Assembly (NCBI RefSeq): GCF_963662255.1
Contig: NC_085049.1
Coordinates: 60,187,158 to 60,251,157, forward strand
DNA length: 64,000 nt
Origin: Cinclus cinclus
Taxonomy: Eukaryota; Chordata; Aves; Passeriformes; Cinclidae
Direction of reading: 5' to 3'
Part shown: positions 27,401-36,400 of the stretch, one piece after another
How the letters are laid out: each line of letters starts with the position of its first letter
How positions within the stretch are numbered: position 1 is the first letter of the stretch
Program-made: the position numbers and the translations under genes
Notes under the pieces: generated by a model
What the model was told of the DNA's origin: nothing
Seen by the model: the letters and a program-made list of their open reading frames with translations, nothing else
The model's database searches: none

Positions 27401-30400
27401 CAAACTAAAAGACATAACTAAGATTTCAAGCCAAAGGTTATTTTCATATCAGCAAAATTTGTCTTCCTTGAAGTACAGTACAGCTATGTTATTTTCAACT
27501 GTATTATACAGAAAGACAAACATATGCATCACAATCAAAGTATCTTACAGAAAAGTTCAGCTGTTTTCCTTCCTATTCACAGCTGCACAAACTGAATCCA
27601 TCTTGCATCTTCACACAAAACTACAGAAATGAAATCCTTATATGATGTTATTAATTTGACACTCTAAAGATAGTGGTAAGCAAATATATTGGAAGTGTCT
27701 TAGAAAGCACTTAAAAAGTCAACATACAATGTCTGTGGCAACAAGAGGAAAGAACTGCATAGTGGGAAATGATCTGGCAAACTCTGTTTCTTTTAATGAA
27801 AAAAATAAAATGGCCTTATTGTTCAAATTCGTTACGAGATAAGCTTTTAATTGTCTTGTCAGTTCAAAATTCTTTGCATTTTGTGATGTTTTTCATGTCA
27901 CCACTATGTACATACTTTCTATAAAGGATGCAGGAAAGCATACCACATTCAACACTAGCTATTTGCTTCCTTGCTAGAACATCAACATTTCACATTCTGG
28001 GGAAACAATGTGTGATGTAGAATGTTCAAAGTCCAGTGCTATAGTTCTGTCCTTCCTGCATGTTCCCATTTTTATGCAAATTTACAGCTTCATAAAGACC
28101 TTAGGTATTTCCACACTTGGCATTTTTTTTGAAAAATGTCTAAATGGAACAGAAGAATGGAAAAGCAATCGACTAACAGCTAATGAATCAGTTTGCCAGA
28201 CGGAAGATCCACTTAGGGGTTTCTGTATCATTTATTGGTTGCTTCCCTCCTTCTAAGTAGGACAATAGTTTTACAGCTCAAAAGGAACATTAGTATTTGC
28301 TGCTCCCTCCAACATCTCCTCCTGTTGCAGAGTCAAAATGGCCTCCCTACTGGCAACTGTAGGAATCTTACTACTAAATATTGAGGAAGTTAATTTTGAA
28401 TTTGACTCTAGTATGGAGCTGAATGCACAAACACTCACCTGCATTTCAGTAAGCACAGTTTTATGCCTCTTGTTGCATTCTACTTTCTCCATTCGGGTTT
28501 TCAAGTCTGCCAGAGTCTTGTCGAATACCGCACATTGTAAAGCGTTAAGTTTTTCTTCTAACAGTCTCTGGATAATCTGCAAAATTGTTACATAAAAAAA
28601 TAACAATGCAATCCCAAAATTTGGGGACCATCTATAAAAATATTCTCAACTCTTAACAAATATCCTCCTATAAACAGAACAATGCCAACTGGTGTGCCCT
28701 GTCAACCAAATAAATCTACAGTCAGCAATAAGCATGTGATTGGACAGCTAAGTTTTGACATAATTTTGGAAAATACAGATGGTTTGCCATTAATTCAACA
28801 AATTCATCTCATTGCAGTATAAGGGTATAAAATCTTACAATATATAAGAAGAACCTTAACAACAGAATATTTTTTTAAAGTGCACTGCTTACACAAATTA
28901 ATTGCTCTGCTTACTTTTCTGCTTTTGAGAGAGACAGTAGCATTCAAAGAACAGAAACTTAAGATATTCAACAAAACCTTTTTTCAGAGATGTATTTTCC
29001 CCTAGCAAAAATTGCAGTGTTGCCTTTCTTGCAGAAACTAAAACCATAAGAAGGAAAGACTGGTTTTCACAAAGTTTGCTTGACAGAAATTACTGAATGT
29101 TTTTCTCCCTTCTATACCTACTGCAGTGTGAAGAGTTTTCTTAGGAAATAAAATAAATAAGCAACTAATGTGGTTCAGTTTTTGCCATTCTAAATTAATG
29201 AAGTTACAACACATGCTAGCTAACAAAATAATAGAAGAACAGTACAATTCTGTTTTCTTCAAGACCATAGCTTCCTTATACAGCAATGGTGCAACCAGGC
29301 TCTTAACAGCTCTACAAAAATCTGCAAAATGCCAGGTTGATTACACTCTTCTTTGGAGAGCGCCTTTTTTAAAAGCTAGGCACACAAAGTGCATCATATA
29401 TAAACTGAAATATATTCTTTACTAACATTTTCAGTCTAGAGTCACATGACACTAAATATTTTATACATTTCAAATGTAACTCCTGCAGCACAATTTTCAA
29501 ATAGTATTCAGTCTCTTCTTAAAAGGAGGGCTGTGTAGAACTTTATATTAATTAAGCACCTTTGTCATTTGAATTGCATCCAATGTTCAACCACAAAAAA
29601 GAGAAAGTGGGGACACAGTGTGTGTGGAAGGAGTGCTAATTCAAGAATGGTAACACAAGCGACAGGTGTGTGTGTATATGCTCTTTGCTCTGCACCTCTA
29701 TTCTACCTTTTGCAATTTTAGGTCAACATCCTTTCTGGCTGTAATTTTTACTTGGAGTTCTGCTTCATAATCTTCTCCCATGTACCGACGATGTTTAGAA
29801 TGAACATTGTCCATGTCCTCAGATTTGGAACGCTTTCTCTTTGTTGCTTCACCTGGAACAATTAGATACAACTGCTCATGAGGAACTCCTGAAAAAACAG
29901 GTACCTTCAGAATGCCATGATTACTATGATGTTGTTCTCAATTTAAGCTTTTGCATTCTAAACCAGTAGGAATGCCTTTGGAAAAACATGCTTGATGACA
30001 TCAAAGTACAAAACCAGTCCTTCTGGTATCTGTACATTACTGCCCTGTCAGTGAGCTCTGCTTTGTGATTCACACAATTGCTGCCCCAAATGCAAAACTG
30101 TTTAGTACCACCATTCCCCTCTCCAGAACTTCCCTCCAGTTCTTCCTGCTCCTATCAGCACCATCCTGAAATGAAATATGGCTTCTGAGAAGCAAAATAA
30201 AACCTTTTTCTGAAAAAGGAATCCTCTTCTCAGAATTCCAGCCAAATAAAACTACATCTCATTTAACTAAGCCAGCAATTAACTGTATTTACTTGCCATG
30301 AAGTTTTAACTTGTACCTCCAACACCTGACTGAAAAAAACATTCAAACTCTTCTTTCACTTCTTGGTTAAGAAGGAAAGTAAAAATCTAAGAAAAGAACA

Positions 30401-33400
30401 GGTTCAAAACAGAACTAACTTACAAAAGCTATTTTCATCACAGTGATGAAGCACAAAAGAACCAAAGAGACCTCGTTAACTCCTCCAGCTCCTGGCACTG
30501 TGTCCAGAAGGTTCTTGAGGACAGGAGGGACATCTGCTTCTAAATAATCTTCAGATTATGTAACAAGGATCCAGGGAACTACAGGATTATCAACTTTACC
30601 TCAGTCCCTAAAAACACGATGGAGCAAGTAAGTCTAGACAGAAATCACCTGTAAGCCTATTAAGAAGGCGGTGATGGGGAATAAAATGGATTTATCAAGG
30701 GGAAATCATGCATTATCAGCCTGACAGCCTTCTACAGTAAGCCCACTGGATTGGTGGATGAGAAGAGAGCATCTTCAATAATGCTTCTGACATCCAAGCC
30801 ATTCTCAAATTCTTGATGTATGACCTAGATAATTGGACTGGCTCAACAGCTGGGCTCCAGGAACCACGATTATTGGCACATAGGCCAGCTGGAGCTCAGT
30901 AACGCACACCAGCAGATGCTACTGGTACCAACACTACCATCTTCATTCATGATAATGAGGTAAGAGGATATCTGCAGCAACTTGCAGGTGACACAAAACT
31001 GGAAGGAGTGATGTGTACACTCCTAAGTGGTTACGCTGCCATTCAGAGCCACACTGACAAATTGGAGAAACTGGCAAACAAGAACCTCATGAAGTTTAAG
31101 AAAAGGAGATGGCCAAGTACTACACTTGGGTAGCAATAAAGCCATGTATTAGTACAGGCTGGGAATTCACTGTCTGGAAAACACCTTTTCAGAAAAGGCA
31201 CTGGTGATCTCCATGTACGTGAAGTTGAACAATGTGTCCTGTTGGCAAAGAAGGTCAACAACATTCTTGGCTGCCTGAGAGTGAGTACTGACAGTAGGTT
31301 GAGGGAGGTACTTATTCCCCTCTAACCAGGGAATGTGAGCCCGAACCTTGAGTCTTTTGTCCAGTTCTGGCTTTCTAAACAGAAAAAAAAAAGTGAGCAT
31401 ACTGGAGAGAGTGCATGTGGAGTCACTAAGATGTTTTAGAGATAGGAGCATTCATCAAGAGCTGGAATTGTTCAACTGGAGAAGACCATTAGGGGAGATT
31501 TTGTGTGTGAATTATCTGACAGGTAATGAAGAACAGGAGAATGAACAAAGAACAAGATTTTTAATGAGCAGCAGTGACAGAAATGGATGAAAACTGAAAT
31601 ACGGGAATTTCCCACTCAAACACTTAAAAATATTTTACTGTGAAGGTGGTCAAACACTGGTATCAGAGCACTGAAATTAGTGGGATCTTTGCCTGTAGAA
31701 ATACTTAAAACCTATCAGGACATGGTTCTGGGCAAATTGCTTTCTAGTTGACATGGTTTTTAACAGGGGCATTGGACTAGATAATCAAAGGTCCCTTCCA
31801 AACATAACAGTTCTGTGCTTCTAATATGTACAACCCAGTGACACACAATGGTTTGAACATTACATACTTTTCTCTATTTGTTTCTCTTCTTCCTTGTGGA
31901 CCTCTTCTCCTTTATCTTCACACTCCTTTTTTCTGTCCCTCTCCACCTCTTCTATAAACAGAAGGAGAAAAATCCACGTGACACTTAGATCTACAAAAGT
32001 CTTGTAACAGTGCTATTTTGACTAATGAGTTAAGAAAAACTTATGAAAAAACATGTGATGGAAGGCAAGAACAATAAGTATGACAAAAAGGGAATGAAAC
32101 ATATGAAAAAATAAGGGGATACTATCAAAACAAAAATTTGAACGATCATGCAACACATTAAGACTCACTTTTGAATTTGCTTAACATTCAAACCAGAATT
32201 ACTGAACTGCAATTATTAGGTTAACATGTTTCAGTTACCTCTGAAACAAAATGATGTATATTTAATGTAGCTAAAGTTCTCAATAAATTATTTTAGCTTA
32301 CTTTTCCACTTAAAAGAGAAAATATGAATATGTTTCTCTATTTACAATTGGCAACTTCAACCATAATCTTAATGGTAGGAAAGACCTAGATTTATGTTAA
32401 CAAACATTAATTTCAATTCGAAGTTTCTTGCTAATACAAAGTATCACAATTTAGGACTAGTAATTTAAAATTATACAGTTTAGGCAATGCTTAAATAGAG
32501 AAAAATCTGAAGCCACCAAACACACAAATATAAAAACAGTAACATTCCCTGAAAAATTTTATTGTATGTTCCATGAACTTCCACTTTCATACATATGTGT
32601 ATGAAACAAGCTTCCACTATATGTTTCTGTGCTTGCTAGATACAACGTTTTTAAGATTACAGTAAAATCTATGCAGAATATAACAGAGCAAGTAAGCACT
32701 GTTATGCACATCTTGATCCGTACACACATTCAATTTTCTATATTAGTTTTGTTATTAAACAGAGTTTACTAGCTTTTCTAAGGAAAGTTATGGTTGCAAA
32801 GGTATGCTTGATACTCTCTTAAGTCTTCTTTCTATTATGAGGAACACTTAAATGATTTAAAAGAAGTTACCTAATCAATCAGAAAAATGAAGGTGTCAAA
32901 ACCCAAAAACCTGGCATTATGAGATTTTTATTTTTTCTTATTAATGTAAAAAATAATATTCGCAATAAAAATTCTTCAATCCAAATCAGAAGTACTTTTA
33001 AGGTAATAAATTAGCATAATGCCTATGCCACCTGCTTTTTAAGACTTTGAGACAAGCTTCATGTATTTAATTGCTATGAATAAAATAGGACTCATTTACC
33101 TATGAATCTAAAGGAGAATTGCTAAGTTCAAGAAAATTTTAGTATTCAGAGATTTTAGTATTCAGCTGAAGGACACAAATATTCCATGGAAAGATACACA
33201 TACCTAAAATGTCTTTAAAACATGTTACAAGCTGCAAAGCTAAGTTTTTTTCAGTTCTATATAGAGGACAAGTAATTTCAGGGATGAGAAGGTCCTTTCC
33301 TTACATTACCATGAACAAATGTAACTCATTTAACTAAAAGTGGTTTAAACTGATGCCCAGCTAAACATTTCTCTAGTTTCAGGAGAAAAAAATTTCACAG

Positions 33401-36400
33401 TTGCTTATCAGCTTAGTTTTCACTGCTAAGCTGTGGTCTCCTTATCCTGATGCTAGACAGGCAGAAGCAATGAATGCAACCTTGTCAGCTTCCTATGAAC
33501 TTGATGTATCATAGCAAAGTTGTACTCAGTTTCTTAATTTATTCCCATCATTTTTCACTTGCTTTACTCAACTGCCATCTTAACAATGTTTCCTCAAAAG
33601 TATCTACTATAATCCTGAAATATTTTTATTGACTGGTGAGTCAGTTCTACCTTCTGATCAAATTTGTACTCATGTGCACCACTTTGTAGATAACCACAGA
33701 GAGTTTCATCTGCCATATTTGTTCTTCAGTCAATCAGCATTGAAAAAATCCTCTCCAGTTCCTCATATCAGCAAACTCTCACCTCATTAGTTACCATTCA
33801 TTTTGGGCAAATTATTAATTCAGTCACACAGCACAGTCTCTAAAACTCTGAATTTATTCTTCATTCTTCAGCTGATTATTTCCTCCACGAGGACTTTCCA
33901 TTTTACTGTTTCATTTCCAGAAGTTTTTGGTAAGAAACCACTTGTGTTTGGATATCCAAGAGAATTCACAACAGGGCTTCCCTGTCATGTGCCTGTTTGC
34001 TTACACAAAAAGCTCCAAGACTTTCTGATGTTTCATTACAAAAATCTGCGACAACATAGTTATTATAGTTACTAATTCCACTTGGGAAAGACATTCTATT
34101 AATCTGCTCTTTTGAACAGTCTTCCAGTATTCACTGTTGTTCAGCCATGTTGGTTTTTATCTGGACTTGTTGAACTCTTACTTCTTAACTAAGTAGTTTG
34201 CACCAGTTTCTCCAATATAGCATCTTGAAATGATCTCCATACGGTCTCCACAGCTTTAATTTTCACAGACTCTTTCGAGAAGTTACTCTTTATAAGGTAA
34301 CTCTACCTGTTTTCTCATGCAACTGTTTCCTGCCTGTGCAACCTCTCTTCTATTATCTTTATGGCTGGTTATGGCAAAACATCACAGTGACCTATTTTCA
34401 TGTCGTGAACAGTCTCAGTTACAGCCACACAACTCTGAGTCATAAACTGCTATTAGCCAATAAATAAAACAACTAGACAAAAGAATTAGCCTTGTCACCA
34501 AAACTAAGAATTTGAAAAAGTACTGCTGGATACATTAGTTTTAAATTTCTGCAAACTATAGTCCAGTATTTAATACTCACTTCAGTGTTTTTGCTCCATA
34601 GCAAATTCCTCTGTGATCCTAGAATGTTTTCTCATTGGGTAAAATGAAAAAAGTAAACCTAATGGCTTCAATGAGAGAACCCTTCAACTTCAGTGAGAAC
34701 TAAGATTACCAATTTATTTGTAATGTTCATTTCATAAAAGGGACTCACAACACTACAATTTTGATACAATTGCACACAACCTTCTCTCCCTGTGCTTCCC
34801 CCACCGCCAATAGTTTCTGGAAGACTTTAAGTGTACAACAATGGTACCACTTCTTCAATCACATTGACAACAGCTAATGCCTAAATAGGATCCTTAGCAG
34901 AAACTATGGAACCTCTCTTCTCTCTATTTAACTAGCATAATTTAAAGGTAAATACTAGAAAAGGAGGAGTCTACAACAGGGCTGAAGAGATGTTCTTATC
35001 TCTGTTTCTCTAGCTGTTTCAGAGACTGAAGACTCAGAATGCCATGGTATCATCATCAGTAAAACAAGATTTGAGAAATTATGGTTACTAACTTCCCAGA
35101 GACTAAAACCTGAATCTTGTTTAAACTATGAAATTTCTACCCAGTCAACCATATTTAAACACACTTGGGTTAATGTGGTCATAAGTTAATAAAAGCTACA
35201 CAATGGGGTGGCTGGGGAGAAGAGGGGGAAGGAAAAAAAAAAAACAAACAAAGTAATTCCAGTCCCAAGATTATTTGAAACAGTACCTTTCTTAGTTACT
35301 GATAAAAGAAGAGTGCCAACTTATCTGTAAATTATTAATTTGTTTTATTTTCAGAAGTGCAATAGTGTAACAATCAATGTCCATTGTCAAAAAGAAAAAA
35401 AGCTTACAAAACTGTATGAAACAGTATACTACAAAGGACACCCATTCAGTTTAACTTGGAAAAATGTTCTGCTAACTAGATGAAGAGATCCCATACTTAA
35501 CATTTAAAAGCACCGATCAGTTGCCATAGTCAAAGAAAACTTAGATAAACACCACTGATTTAAATTAATAAAAGCTATATGATATGAGAATGATACATAA
35601 CACATATTTTCATTACACTTTTCCAACAGAGTCTTTCAGTGAGAGATAAAAGAGAATTTGAGGCACACCTGGATTACATGTGTGTTTTCCCTATCATTTA
35701 TTTGCATGTAAATAAATGATAAAATGCTGAAATCCTTTCTTCCCCATGAAAGCAGTAAATGAACGCATTTTTCTCCCAAATATTTCTGTTCTTTCTCTGA
35801 AAATTACTCATCTTTCCTTTTTCCACCCCCTACCTCATCCAAATTGGCACCCAAATTTACAGAGTATTAGAGAGTAAAAAAAAAACTGAAAGCAAACCAT
35901 TACGAGGACAAAAAACCAAAAAAACAAAAAACAAACAAAAAAACCAACCAACCAACAACAACAAAAAAAAAAACAAACCCACAACAAACCCTAAAACCAA
36001 AATCCAAAACGAATTAAAAATATCAAAACAACCCAAATTTCTTAGATGACCATTTTTCAGTGCTAAGTTGTTTTCCTGGGCCTCAAATGCCACCCTTGAA
36101 AACTAACAGTGCATAACATTACTGGTGGGTAAGATTGCCTTTTTGATTCAGAACCCTGCCAGATCTAAGAAATGAATAAAATCCCAAACTCGAATGGAAA
36201 CTAATGATTTAGAAAATTCTTACCTGGAAGACTTGACTTGTTTGGTAGTATCACTTCAGCATGTTCCTCCTTCTCATCACAGGGATCCTCTTCATCAGAC
36301 AGTACTAAGAAAGCCTCTTTTGGCAGACTTTCAGTGCTTTCCTGCTTGGATGGTGAACCTAAACAGTTGTCTATTTTCTCTTCTAAGTCTGGGACTGTGT

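Noticed and set aside
30480..31825. Functional CR1 reverse transcriptase
   Set aside because: Only the 3' part remains, with many stops and indels.
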